From positions 7,326,501 to 7,390,500 of the forward strand of contig NC_081810.1 in the NCBI RefSeq assembly GCF_030704535.1: 64,000 bases of DNA. The letters run 5' to 3'. Under the pieces are notes generated by a model. The model saw only the letters and a program-made list of their open reading frames with translations, made no database searches and was not told where the DNA came from. Positions 49,268 through 60,974 of the stretch are shown here, piece by piece. The DNA is from Vitis vinifera (Eukaryota; Streptophyta; Magnoliopsida; Vitales; Vitaceae). The stretch's first letter is position 1. Each line of letters begins with the position of its first letter. A program made the position numbers and the translations under genes.

Positions 49268-52082
49268 AAAGAGGCAAATAAAGGTCTATTTTTTATTACC
49301 AAATCTCTTTTTCAAAGTTAGCTACAAATTTTGAAATTACTTTGATAAAAAATTATATTATTTCTTGAACCTTTCGGGGGACAAAAAAGTGTAGCTATCA
49401 CACCCAAAGACCCACTCTAAGGGCATGACAGTCATTTTATACCTCAAACCCGTAGGCTTAAAGTATAACCTGATCCAAACAATTATCTTGTAACTAGAAG
49501 TTACCAATTACCAAATACATGTTCAAAGTAACGGAACAAAATTCTAAAATCTTTAAAACTTAACTTTAAAACTAAACATCCATTAACCAAAATCCATTAT
49601 CCAAATAAATTACAAACTCAAACAATTTAAGTGCTAACAAATACTTTCATAATCCCCAAATCTCAATTTCAAACTATCATAAAAAAAATTTAAAAGTTTG
49701 ATATCCAAATAGCTTCCAAAAACCAAATAATCCAAATGAACATAAACTTATAAGCTAACAATGTCAAAAAATAACATCCTAAGCAAAATCTTAATGATGA
49801 TCATTCCCCGACTTAGCCATTACTCCTCGCCCGAACTAAGGGTACTTGAAAAAATCTCAACAAAGGGGAATGAGCTCAAAGCCTAATAAGGAATATTAAT
49901 ACAATTTCATGAATCAAATAGTTTCAATCATACTTGCAAATAGGAGATTTAGTGTAAAATCATTTTCATAAGAACGTTTGAGTACAAATATGCTAATACA
50001 TTTTAAGGTGTTTAACCAAACATTTTCCTATATATCAAATCATTTCATATCAATTTCAAATCAAATACATTTCAATTTGTTTTCACTCTGATTATCAAAT
50101 AACAAATAATGTCCATTTAAGTAGGACTTTACAAATAGGTGGTTAACTTCAAATGTTCCTTTTAAGGTGGACGGAACCAAACACTACTAGTATTAGTAAC
50201 CTCTAATCAAACCACTAAAGACTAAGGTCCAAATCAATTACATTTGCCACCACAAAAATATAAAGGTTAACTATTATATCCCGTTGATAAGAGTCAAAAA
50301 GTCAACTATTATATTCCGTTAACAAGGGTTAAACAAATCAGAGTAAAAATCTTTATTTTATTTAATACAACTTACAAAAGCAGAAAATCCTCAAGTATTT
50401 TAATATAAACAAAATAAATGTTATAACACATTTTCCATACAAAATATATTTGATCCATGCTTAAAAGCAAAATTAACCATTACACATTTCAAACAACATA
50501 TATATTATTTTCTTTTGCAAAATCTGTATTAATTTCTCTTACTTCAAAAGAAGTCCTCAAAAACTTGGGAGAAAAATAATTTTGGAGAATATACTCTTCA
50601 CCTAATAAAGTATAAGAGAAATAACCATTACTATTTATCTAAAATTATAGGTTTGACAATCCTAAAATTTTAGGTATTCAAATTAATGTTTTTAATTATG
50701 AAATATAATTTAATCTATTCATATTCTAAAAAATTTAATAAATTTTTAATTCATATAAAACTTAAATTTTATTTTCAATTTATTTATTAGGACACAACAT
50801 AATTTAATTAAACTATAATTTATTCTACTAATTAAATTTTATACTACTTATTAACTTACACTCATCATTAGTATAATAATATTGATAACTTTTATTATCT
50901 TATTTTCAGTTTTTTTTTTTCACTAAACATACACTGTATCGCAACAATTTTCCATTATTACTAACATAATAATATATATATTAACCACCAAACACCATCC
51001 TTACACATCTTCCCTTGTTATTAATATTACTATATATATTTTTTTCTTTTTACCATTCTCCATATTCCACAATCAAGCACACATTTTTTTTTTCTTTTTT
51101 TTTTTTAATGAAACTTCCTCCAATGCACACGCGTTCTCCTTTTTTTTTTCCTAATATTTTTTAATCTCTTAACCCACATATAACAATATATTTATTTACT
51201 CATTTATTTATTTATTTATTTTAAATCATTACTTAGATTTATTCATCTAAGAAATTTTGAATTTTCCTATTTTCATCAATAAAACAATCTATATTCCTAA
51301 TTTCAATACTTTGACCTAAAAGTTTTAAATAGGTTAACCCTAGCCTAAATGGAAACCTTCTAGAAAATCATTTTTATTCTTTCAAAAACTTAAGATTTCC
51401 CAATATCTAACAATAAAACCACAAATAATCCTAAATTTTCAATATTTTGATATTAAAATGAATTAAAAAAATAAACTAATTATAATCTAAATTAAAAAAA
51501 ATTTCAAAAAATAACTAGCATGTGATCAGAACTAACTAATGAATATAATATATTAATTTAGGGTTAGAATCTTACCTAAACCGAATGAATAAGACTAAGG
51601 GTCTCCAAAAAGCCCGCGGCCCGTGGCCTGGCCTGAGCCCCGTAGGCCCAAGCCCGGCCAGGCCCAAGCCCGGTAGGCCCTAGCCCGGCCAGGCCCAAGC
51701 CCAGCCCGAGCCCATTTCTGGATGGGCCGGGCCATGGGCCCCAAATTAGGCCCGACGGGCCGGCTCGTAGGCTCGTCCATAGGCTCGCCCGTAGGCTCGC
51801 CACTTTAAAAAATATATATATATATTAAAAAAAAATTCAAGAAATAGAAAATGTTACATTAATAAAAATATTCATTGTTAACTATTTTATTCATTGAATG
51901 TATACATTACATTTGAAAATGTGGGAAAAGTTTACATTACTACAAAATAAATACATCCCAACTAGGTTGACACCTACTTATTTGTCAATCATTTGTACTT
52001 TTCAACCATAAAAATAAAAATAAAAATATGATATACATTTAGTAAAATATTTTAATCATTATCTCTTGGTGGTGATGGCGAA

Positions 52083-52439
52083 TTAGTGAAATTGAAAGGT
52101 TATTTTTGCTCTTATTATATAATCAATCATTTCTTTACGACAATAAGATTCATCATAAGAAAATGTTTTTAAATTTCCACTTTCATCTTTACCTAATTGC
52201 ATATAATTTCTAATATCTACATTATTTTTAGTTTTACAATTTTCAAGATGCATTTTTAAATGACTTGTACCTGCATTTGAGCCACTACTAAGAAGTTTGT
52301 TACAAATTTTACATTTTGCTTTTATTTCTTTTTTATTATTTTCTAAATTTATTTCTATTCTATCAAAAAAATTTCATATATTTAAAGTAAATTTTTTGCT
52401 ATCACATGCATTAGATGAAGAACAAGAACCACTTGCCAT
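52083..52439 (-). pseudogene. hAT transposase N-terminal remnant with BED zinc finger
   Basis: Reading from an ATG at 52439 it starts MASGSCSSSNACDSKK. An in-frame TGA at 52374-52376 interrupts it, and the frame then continues through a BED-type finger: KCKICNKLLSSGSNAGTSH, then LKMHLENC. A LGKDE...SYDE segment typical of RICESLEEPER-like transposases follows, ending at a stop at 52083. The catalytic hAT core and dimerisation domain are missing. Confidence 0.8.
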
Positions 52440-52918
52440 AATTATAATTATTGATAAAATATTATGCTAAAAATAATAAATGTAAAATTAAAATGTAACA
52501 AATAAATAAAAGAAAAGGTGAAGTATGTTACTAAATTGGAGAACCGAAGCAGAAATTCCTTCAAATTTGAATTCTTTGAACTACCAATGCTTGTTTTTCA
52601 CCACCAATAATATTGAATAATTTGAGATAAAATGCAATAATCGGAAATATTGTGGAATGGGAGAGAGCTTAAGAGTTGAGAGAATAGAAAAAAATTGAGG
52701 GTATTTAATATTTATAGGGATTTAAATATTAGGATTTAATTTTTTTAAAAAAAAAAATTTCAAGACCGTTCAACGATTATATATTTGAAATTGAATTATG
52801 AGTGGCATGTTCAACGGTCATGTAACCGTTGAACAACCAACTCACTTTTATTTTTTTTCAAAAATCATACAACATTTCTAATATATATATAATTAATGCA
52901 AAATAGTTATATAAAAGA

Positions 52919-52985
52919 GGGCCAGCTCAGTTAGTGGCTAGCTCCCTTATGGTTCCATAAGGGAAGGGGCGAACCCCTTCCCTTC
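52919..52985 (+). other. tRNA-like segment inside the hAT element
   Basis: GGCCAGCTCAGTTAGTGG (A-box-like, 52919-52937) is followed 30 bases on by GAAGGGGCGAACCCCTTC, a perfect T-arm-like hairpin at the B-box position. Intervening TCCCTTATGGTTCCATAAGGGA is another hairpin. No full cloverleaf can be drawn, so it is not called a tRNA gene. Confidence 0.45.
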
Positions 52986-54193
52986 AAAATTAAAAATTAT
53001 TTTAATTTTTATCCCGTCCTGCTCGTCGGCCGCCCAGCCTGGCCCGCCAAGCCTGCCCAACTTGAGAGCCCACGGGTCGGGCCACGGGCCTTAGATATAT
53101 CAAGGGCCCGGCCCGGCCCTGCCCGTTGACCAGTCAACGGGCTCAATGGCCTGCCCCGGGTTAGGCCATGGGCCTTACTCTTTTGGGCTGGGCAGCCCGA
53201 CCCGACCCGTTGGAGACCCTTAAATAAGACAAGAGGAAAAGTCCAATTTATACCTAAAATTTTTAATTGTAAAAGGACTCTTTCACCCTTAATGAATTTA
53301 ATAAATTACTTAATTACTTTATAAATTACTAACTTACCCCTACGTTAACTTTTGAGGTGTTACAACATACCAATAAATTACAAGGCACATTCATATCAAG
53401 AATATGCATTTGATTGGTATGTAAATCTTGAAGTCGCTTCTACGGAAAGTTGAAAGTAAGTGGAAATAGAATTTCTTAATGACTCTTATTTATTGTATGG
53501 TCGGTGTATTTGAACTTAATAATATTAAATTATGAAAATAATAATAATAATTAGTCATTTTGGATTCTAAGAATGTATTGACAACTCCTAATCTGAAATC
53601 AAACTTTTTTGAACCCTCAATCACTCGAGGGAAAGGAGCAAAGGCCAAAATGAAGTTGTACTCTACATATTTTAGGATAAAAATGTGTGGTGGGTTTGGG
53701 CTTCAGTCAGAGCCAGTCATGAATTGTGTGGAAAAGTTAAAGGAACAAGAGATAGGAAACGAGCGGCTTTCTTCACCCATCCACTCAAATTAACCATTTA
53801 TATATTAATATATTAAAAAAAAAATAGCCTTTTTATTAAATAATAATGATAATAACGATGTGGGCGGCAAATCTAAAGATTATGACGCCCCACGTGTACT
53901 CATATTCCATTGTTTTATTTATTTATGAATATAATATTATTACAAAGGTTTTGTGGCAGATATGCAGACGGCAAATTTCCCTGGGTTGGTGCACTTGGAG
54001 ATTGGGACGAGAAATTTGGAATATTTTAGTCCACCAATTTGGATTGATGAGAGAAATGTGTGACGAGGATCCTGGCGTCAAAAAACAAAAAATAAAAAAA
54101 AATTGACGGTCAAGAGGGTCAGCCTCACTGTACTAACTCCTCTCGCCTCACCATCTTTTTAGAATACATTCTCTTTTTGTGAATCCAAATAAA

Positions 54194-54209
54194 TTTAGGG
54201 TTAGGGTTT
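54194..54209. promoter_or_regulatory. Telo-box in the PDX1 leader or promoter
   Basis: TTTAGGGTTAGGGTTT is two telomere-type repeats about 70-85 bases before the ATG. Telo-boxes are common near the start sites of highly expressed housekeeping and translation-related plant genes. Confidence 0.5.
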
Positions 54210-54278
54210 GTGAATCTCACGCCCTTTCATCTTCTGATTTTCCAGTTCTCTGCTTCTTCTTCTTTCTACTACTTCGAG

Positions 54279-55208
54279 ATGGCAGGCAGTGGAGTTGTTA
54301 CAGTGTACGGCAATGGTGCTATTACTGAGACCAAGAAATCACCTTTCTCTGTCAAGGTGGGTCTGGCCCAGATGCTGCGCGGCGGCGTTATCATGGACGT
54401 TGTCAACGCCGAGCAAGCGCGCATCGCGGAGGAGGCCGGGGCCTGTGCCGTCATGGCTCTGGAGCGGGTTCCCGCCGACATCCGCGCCCAAGGCGGCGTC
54501 GCTCGGATGAGCGACCCGAGCCTCATCAAGGAGATCAAGCAGGCGGTGACTATTCCGGTGATGGCCAAGGCTCGTATCGGTCATTTCGTGGAGGCTCAGA
54601 TCTTGGAGGCCATCGGCATCGATTATGTTGATGAGAGCGAGGTTCTCACTGTCGCCGACGAGGACAACCACATCAACAAGCATAATTTCAGGATCCCCTT
54701 CGTCTGCGGCTGCCGGAACCTCGGGGAAGCCCTTCGCCGGATTCGGGAGGGCGCGGCGATGATTCGTACCAAGGGGGAGGCCGGGACAGGCAACATCGTG
54801 GAAGCGGTAAGGCACGTGAGGTCGGTGATGGGGGAGATTAGGGTGCTGAGGAACATGGATGACGATGAGGTCTTCACCTACGCCAAGAAGCTTTCTGCGC
54901 CCTATGATTTGGTGATGCAGACGAAGCAATTGGGGAGGCTGCCCGTAGTGCATTTCGCCGCCGGCGGTGTCGCTACTCCGGCTGACGCCGCGCTGATGAT
55001 GCAGTTGGGTTGTGATGGAGTTTTCGTGGGTTCTGGGGTGTTCAAAAGCGGCGACCCCGCCCGACGAGCGAGGGCTATTGTGCAGGCCGTGACGCATTAC
55101 AGTGACCCAGATGTGCTTGCGGAGGTGAGCTGTGGATTGGGTGAGGCAATGGTGGGTATCAATCTCAATGACGACAAGGTTGAAAGGTATGCGAATCGGT
55201 CAGAGTAA
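54279..55208 (+). CDS. PDX1: Pyridoxal 5'-phosphate synthase subunit PDX1
   Basis: A single exon encoding 309 aa, the normal PDX1 length, starting [18 protein letters not shown]1 condenses ribose 5-phosphate (or ribulose 5-phosphate), glyceraldehyde 3-phosphate and PDX2-derived ammonia into PLP in the cytosol, as a dodecamer joined by PDX2 glutaminase. The TIM barrel is intact: [16 protein letters not shown], the two catalytic lysines K97 ([10 protein letters not shown]) and K165 ([11 protein letters not shown]), [19 protein letters not shown] and the phosphate site [14 protein letters not shown]. It ends VERYANRSE. It is intronless and GC-rich at third positions, unlike its neighbours, a pattern also seen in Arabidopsis PDX1.1/PDX1.3. 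An AATAAA lies near 55379. The minus-strand frame over it is a codon-bias shadow. Confidence 0.96.
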   Translation: MAGSGVVTVYGNGAITETKKSPFSVKVGLAQMLRGGVIMDVVNAEQARIAEEAGACAVMALERVPADIRAQGGVARMSDPSLIKEIKQAVTIPVMAKARIGHFVEAQILEAIGIDYVDESEVLTVADEDNHINKHNFRIPFVCGCRNLGEALRRIREGAAMIRTKGEAGTGNIVEAVRHVRSVMGEIRVLRNMDDDEVFTYAKKLSAPYDLVMQTKQLGRLPVVHFAAGGVATPADAALMMQLGCDGVFVGSGVFKSGDPARRARAIVQAVTHYSDPDVLAEVSCGLGEAMVGINLNDDKVERYANRSE

Positions 55209-55479
55209 GCATCAACAGCAATTGGATATGGATGCAAATGCTTGTAGGTGACGCAGATAGGTCACTCTTGGAACAATACAGTATATTTGCTTCATTGGTT
55301 GTTTCCTTAGCTCTTAAAACATTATAGGGTTCTTATGAATTTCACCTCTGTTTCAGTTTCAAAATAGACTACAGAGAAATAAATTTGTTATTTTTAATTC
55401 TGAAGTTCTTTTGACATTTATTTATTGCACCATGTTCCAGTGTAAGTACCACAATCTGTGTTTGTGATTCTTGTGTGCA

Positions 55480-55914
55480 ATGATCCATATTCTTGTTATT
55501 GGTATACTCCTTGTTATGGAAGGTATAGAAGCTGTTGAGGTGAACCCTTTTGAATTAGCTGTTCAGACTCTCTTACACCATTTCTCTGATTGGTATGTGG
55601 ATGCTTTGTTTGCTGAATTTTACTTGGGTTCTGTTTATGCATCCTGTCCTTGTGATCGACTTCTAAATTTTTGGCTTTGGTCCATGGATATCCATCCTTT
55701 TAAACTCTCTGATGATCTGGCTGTAGTGAGACTGCATGTGCCTATATTTTCATATATAATCTATGGAATGTTTCTTGGATTCTGTTTGATGGGTTTAACG
55801 AACAGGGTTAGAAGCTGCCCTGTTTATGGGTATGGTTTCTATTCCATCATTGTAAAGTTCACAGTGATGCACTGTTGTTGGATTTGTTTTGTTGCTTTTG
55901 TAGTCATCATCTAA
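55480..55914 (+). other. 144-codon ORF downstream of PDX1, no recognised family
   Basis: Open from ATG 55480 to TAA at 55912-55914, hydrophobic and Cys/Tyr-rich with several possible membrane-like stretches (IHILVIGILLV, VPIFSYIIYGMFLGFCLMGL). It lies about 270 bases beyond the PDX1 stop, without its own clear promoter. I recognise no homologue. It may be chance in 3'-flanking DNA. Confidence 0.15.
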
Positions 55915-56493
55915 GTGTTGACGTGTACATAGAGAGAAAAACCAAGGCTGCTTGGCAGTTAATATGCCACACATTTAGTGGATCCTTCTAGGAGATTGCT
56001 TTCTCAATAGATCAGGATGAATTTTGAGGTTTTAAATTCAAGATTCTCTAAGCTTCGACCTTTTTCATTTTGGCTGGCTAAAAGGGTGGGTTCTTTAAAT
56101 CTTTTCTTGGGACCATAGATTTCTTGTCAAAGGGTTACTTTATCTGGTGTTGTCCTCTCTTTCCCCTCCACACAAATCTCTCTATAATTTTTGGGATAAT
56201 ATAACATAGTATCAAATTATTCAACAAAATGTCTATTGGATCTCCATGTTTGGGGACAACCCATGGCACTGTTCCTCTGGAACATTACTGTGGCTGATTT
56301 ATGCTCAGGATTCAAGCTGGTGGCTTGGTTGATTTATCAAACATTCTACACAATAGTTTGAATTCATCAAATTGATCCATAATTCAATGAGATGTTGCTA
56401 AAAAAAGAGGGGGAAAACTGAGATCTCAAGGGGAACTTGGAACATCTGAAGTTGGTTCAGATTAAGATCGGGTTGGTCCTACTTCATCCCAAT

Positions 56494-56941
56494 TAGGGGT
56501 CTCCAATGGGCGGGGCGGGCCGTAAATGGGAGGCCCGCGGCACAGCTCGGGCCAGGCCTATGGGCCCGTTGACTGGTCAACGGGCCGGGCCGGGCCATGC
56601 TAAAATGCTAGGCCTGTGGCCCCGCCTATGAGCCCGCGGGCTGGGCCGGTGGGCTTTTTTAAATAAGCCAAAATGGCTTTCAAAAAAGGGAAGGGAGGGG
56701 AGGGGGTTCGAACCCCCTCCCCTCATGTTTAAATTTTAAGGTTCTAACCAATTGAGCCACATTCCTTTTATGCTTATTAATTGAATATTTTTTTTAATAC
56801 TTTTTATTTTTGTAGTTTTTTTTTAAAGGGGTGGGCCTATAGGCGGGCCTACGGGCCTAAATTTAGGCCCGTGGCCTGGCCCGCCCATAAACGGGCTCGG
56901 GCCGGGCCTAAAGCGGGCCGCGGGCTTTTTGGAGACCCTTA
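56494..56941. mobile_element. Short hAT-family MITE with exact 8-bp target duplication
   Basis: Ends TAGGGGTCTCC and GGAGACCCTTA pair with one mismatch and match the termini of 51596-53222. ATCCCAAT at 56486-56493 is repeated exactly at 56942-56949. Subterminal GGGCC-rich blocks are shared, the coding interior is gone, and a tRNA-like segment is kept. Confidence 0.92.
56700..56768 (-). other. tRNA-like A-box/B-box segment in the hAT MITE
   Basis: On the minus strand, TGGCTCAATTGG (within 56741-56760) fits the pol III A-box consensus TRGYNNARNNGG. It is followed about 30 bases on by GGTTCGAACCC (56703-56715), a B-box. The B-box is framed by a GGGGAGGGGG/CCCCCTCCCC stem. Spacing equals that of a tRNA gene, but no complete cloverleaf is apparent. 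Confidence 0.55.
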
Positions 56942-58618
56942 ATCCCAATCCCCAACATTATATGATGCAAACATATTGTTATGTTATGTTTTATGGTGTT
57001 TCACTTATGTCATATGCATTCTTGTGCCAAAACAATATTTTAATTTGAGAAAATTTAAAAGAAAAATATCAAAATATATGCAAGGATTCATTAAATTCAT
57101 TCAGCTGGCTCTCAACCTCGATATGTTTGAGAAAACTCAGAATTAGGACCAGCCATTTGAGTTTGGGTGTGTATTTGAGGCCCATCAAAGTAGGGGACAT
57201 ATTTAAGATTTTTTTATAGTTGCTACATTAATAGACTCAAGTTGCTTTTAAAATGTTAATAGACTATTCATGTGTGTACTCTAGAAACCGGCTCTCCTAC
57301 TGCCTCCGCAATACCACTACTTTGATGCTAACGATCACAAGCATGAAATTTAACCATCATATTGTGCGACGTGTAGAGAAAAACCAAGATTCTGAGTTAA
57401 AGCGAAAGTCTAGAAAGGAACACACTTATATGGGCATCAACACTACCCACATTATAGGATTTAACCCACTAACCTCACACACATCTAAGTAGTGTTTCAT
57501 CTCATATCCTCAATTATCGTCATCTATCAAGTAATTGCATTGCGTAATTTTACTAATGCCACTTGTATCATGTTCAACAATCTACTCTCTTAGTTATACC
57601 ATCTCTATATATCACATGTCTTACCTTTGCAGAGATTTACTTGCTTTGTGAGTTTTGGGTTAAAATGTTCCATTTATATAACAAAAAAATATTGGATCTA
57701 ACCACTTTATGAAGTTTATGTTTAAATTAGTCTCTTTGGTGCGAGCCACGTCATATAAATATATATGTTTTTAAATTTTATTTAAAGCCTCAATTGTCAA
57801 TTGAGCCTTGAGTTAATTTTTTTTTCTTTAAAATTTAATTAAAAACTATTAAATTATAATTTATTATTGAAATTAAAAATATATACTTTAATAATAAATT
57901 ATTTATATTTAAGCTTAAGAATCTAGTATTACTTCAACAAACATAAATTGATAAATAGAAAATATTATAAATTAATATTTTATTTATTAATAATCTTAAA
58001 ATAATAAATTTATATAACATATAAATAAGATATAAAATTATATAATTTATTAATTTAAGATATTTAATTTATTGTTTTTTAAGATTTTAATTTATTCATA
58101 TTATGATAAATTTATCTTTATCGAAATAATAGTATACTCCTAATCCATAGTTGCCAATTGAGGCTTCAGTTAATATTTTTTTTTCTACTTTCAAATTTAA
58201 TTAAAAACTATTAAATTACAATTTATTGAAATTAAAAATATATACTTTAATAATAAATTATTTATATTTAAACTTAAAAATATAGTATTACTTCAATAAA
58301 CATAAATTGATAAATATAATACAATAAATTAATAATCTTAAAATAATAAAATTATACGACATACAAGTAAGCTATAAAATTTTATAATTTATTAATTTAA
58401 GATATTTAATTTTTCATTTTTTAAGATATTAATTTATTTGTATTATAACAAATTTATCTTTATCAAAATAATAGTATACTCTTAAGTTTCCATATATAGA
58501 TTTTTTGACAAAATTAGTTAATAAAATTAATTAGAAAAAGTCTACTTCAAAATATAATATAATTTTTAGTAGTTTCATCAAAGTCATAAAAACTACCCAC
58601 TAAACATTTATATGCTAG

Positions 58619-58620
<2 letters not shown>

Positions 58621-58655
<35 letters not shown>
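58621..58655. repeat. (AT)17 microsatellite in foldback spacer
   Basis: An uninterrupted AT run of 35 bases within the central part of the foldback element. Confidence 0.95.
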
Positions 58656-58657
<2 letters not shown>

Positions 58658-58963
58658 CTCATATGCCTCCATAAATTTGATATAATACAAATAAATTAAT
58701 ATCTTAAATGAATAAATTATACAATTTTATATCTTATTTATATGTTATATAAATTTATTATTTTAAGATTATTAATTTATTAATAAATAAAATATTCATT
58801 TATAATATCTTTTATCTATCAATTTATATTTATTGAAATAATACTAGATTCTTAAGCTTAAATATAAATAATTTATTATTAAAATATTTTTTTTTAATTT
58901 TAATAATAAATTATAATTTAATAGTTTTTAATTAAATTTTAAAGTAATAAATAAATAAATAAT

Positions 58964-59152
58964 TGAAACCTCAGTTGACAATTGAAGCTTTAGTTCAAAA
59001 AATGAAGTCTTAGTTGTCAATTGAAGTCTTAGTTAAAAAATAAAGTTTCAATTGATAACTACGATTTCGGTTCAAAAACTGAAATATCAATTAGTAACTA
59101 TGGTTTCAATTCAAAAATGAAGCTTCAATTTCTAATTGAAGCTTTAACTAAA
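58964..59152. repeat. Five tandem units with period near 39 bases
   Basis: Units of the form TGAA(A/G)(C/T)(C/T)TCA-TTGACAATTGAAG-CTTTAGTTCAAAAA recur five times with drift near the right arm of the foldback element. Each unit contains a small internal palindrome around CAATTG. The left arm has single related copies near 57790 and 58150. Confidence 0.65.
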
Positions 59153-59310
59153 ATTTTGACAAAAAATATATATTTTTATGACATGACTCTTAGGTGGCAC
59201 CAAAGAGGTCAATATGAACATAAGTTTCATAAAATGATTAGATTTATTTTATTTTATTTTCGTATATATGGCCATTTTGACCCAAAAACTCCACGATTTG
59301 TACCATTTGT

Positions 59311-60960
59311 TTAGTAAACATATCGGACTATGTCTTACAACATCCCATGCTAAGTGTCATCTCCTTGATGTGCTAACACCCCCACTTGGGGCTCCCTTAA
59401 TGGGGAGGTGCCACACTCTTACACCTTTAATTGTTGTGCTTTTAGTGTCCCACAACCTCTATCATTGAGGTATGTATAGATGATTCATATTTGTCAATCC
59501 CTCTCTTAGTCCACATGTGTGCTACAATGTAGCCTTTGTGTTAAGTCCTCTTCTCAACTCATGGCCTACATTTGTTATATTGTCGGGTCATACATCCTGA
59601 CCTTATTGATTCCTTCCATTTGAGATGCACCGCATGACATTGTTCCCCTAGGTTATACCAAACCCGTGGCATTGTGCCTATTCATGCGTATTAGAAAAGC
59701 TCACCATCACATCCTGCTCATATTCAAGGCTCCATGCCGTGCCTTTGGAGTGACATAGTCATTGCATGTGCATTCTATTATATACCCTTGTAGAGAGTCG
59801 TCCCCCCTTCCATAAATGTAATAAATTTTCTTTAATTATAAAAAACCTCGGAAAATATTCCACCACTTAGAAACTCCTCCAGGCTTTTGACACTTGAATT
59901 TTTGCCAAGTTGACCACCCCATAATGCCTAGTGTGTGCATTGCCACACTCAAAAAGTCACCATCTAACACTTGTAGCCCTTGTCCCCTTGCAAGTATTTC
60001 TCTTGTTACCTTGTCTTCAACATTACATGACATGTTGCCCTACATGTCATAGACATTTACAGATCTAAGATACTATCATATCATATATGGTTTCAATCCT
60101 ATATCAACATGGTCAAGTTGTTGAAGTCACCTTTTAAATGTAATCAAGTTACTATTAAAATGTGATGAGACAAATTTTCAAATTTCCTCTAAGTTTGAAG
60201 ATTGCTCTATCAATGTGATGTGGGAATGTAGAAGAACCTATTGTTATGAATGTTGATGGATAAAAATAAATAGTAATGGTAATAAGGAAAAATTAAAAGA
60301 AAAATAAAAAATTCAGTTCTATGACTGCTTTGCCACCGGTTGCAGCTTTGTCTTTTTATATAAATCGACCCTCAAGTCAATGTATGGTAAGTAATACTAT
60401 TCATCCTGTTTGGATTTCAAAGACTCTCTTGACTGGTGTTATGATCTATCTCCACGCCCACAAGGCCTCTACGGTTGGGCTGGGCTCCCCTGGCTTGAGT
60501 TTGGATGGGTTTGGCCCTACCCTTTTTTTGTAAAGACAGCAGGTTAATTTTAAGCATAAATTTAAAGTTTTTTATTTTTTATTTTTTTTACAAAGTGTTT
60601 TTATAATAATTGAAAATATAGAGAATATTTAGGAGCTTTTACATTACATACAAGTGGACAACATCTTCATAAAAAAATAAGTTAAAGTTGCTTTTTATAC
60701 TTGAGTTCTTAAATATAATTTTAGTCTTAAAAATAATTGAAAATTATTTTTAAAAGTCATTTTCAAATATTAGTTTTTTATAACAGTTTTTGAAAATGAT
60801 GTGAAATATTGCTATACGACTTGTTGGATTCCTCGCTCATAAGACTTGTTGAAGTTGTTTAACTCATTGTTGTATGTAGAAAAGATTTTGACACTATTCA
60901 AGATATTGGGATTGGGCTTGCCAATCAATTTATGTAACCTCTTGAGTACGATCAATGTTG
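59311..60960. other. Intergenic, no gene recognised
   Basis: 59330-60060 is less AT-rich than its surroundings and reads like decayed repeat (GGTGCCACACTCTTACACC), but no domain or terminal repeat can be named. The rest is AT-rich with only chance frames. Confidence 0.5.
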
Positions 60961-60974
60961 TTTCAAACCTTATT

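Larger units (their letters stand above)
51596..53222. mobile_element. Non-autonomous hAT transposon with exact 8-bp target duplication
   Basis: Terminal inverted repeats TAAGGGTCTCC and GGAGACCCTTA are a perfect 11-bp pair. The element is flanked by AATAAGAC at 51588-51595 and again at 53223-53230, the 8-bp duplication typical of hAT insertions. Subterminal regions are GC-rich with many GGCCCG/GGCCC motifs, out of keeping with the AT-rich surroundings. The interior keeps a broken BED-finger transposase start on the minus strand and a tRNA-like segment. At 1627 bp it is too short to be autonomous. A 448-bp relative lies at 56494-56941. Confidence 0.93.
49380..53365. repeat. Probable degenerate repeat interrupted by a hAT element
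   Basis: From CACACCCAAAGACCC near 49408 to TTTTGAGGTGTTACAAC near 53350 the sequence is AT-rich and non-coding. It contains phrases I associate with retroelement-derived repeats (AAGGGGAATGAGCTCAAAGC near 49863). The hAT element at 51596-53222 splits it. Identification as an old LTR-type repeat is a guess. Confidence 0.3.
57641..59310. mobile_element. Long-armed foldback (MULE-like) element
   Basis: Left text 57641-57775 (GAGTTTTGGGTTAAAATG, ACTTTATGAAGTTTATG, TCTCTTTGGTG) is matched in inverse orientation by 59175-59310. Inside, AT-rich arms 57830-58120 and 58680-58960 are inverted copies of one another, and the left arm is itself duplicated at 58150-58500. No reading frame is present. Exact ends and target duplication could not be fixed. 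Long inverted termini with no coding capacity suggest a non-autonomous Mutator-like or foldback element. Confidence 0.65.

Noticed and set aside
51576-51803. Gly/Pro-rich minus-strand frames at the hAT left end
   Set aside because: Low-complexity translation of GGCCC-rich subterminal repeats of the transposon.
54339-55097. 252-codon minus-strand frame over PDX1
   Set aside because: Antisense shadow caused by strong codon bias; His/Pro-rich text without domains.
56700-56768. A functional tRNA gene
   Set aside because: A- and B-box motifs fit but no acceptor, D or anticodon arms can be paired into a cloverleaf; recorded only as tRNA-like.
60321-60533. 70-codon frame in the PLC upstream region
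   Set aside because: No domain, poor codon use, and no splice context linking it to a gene.
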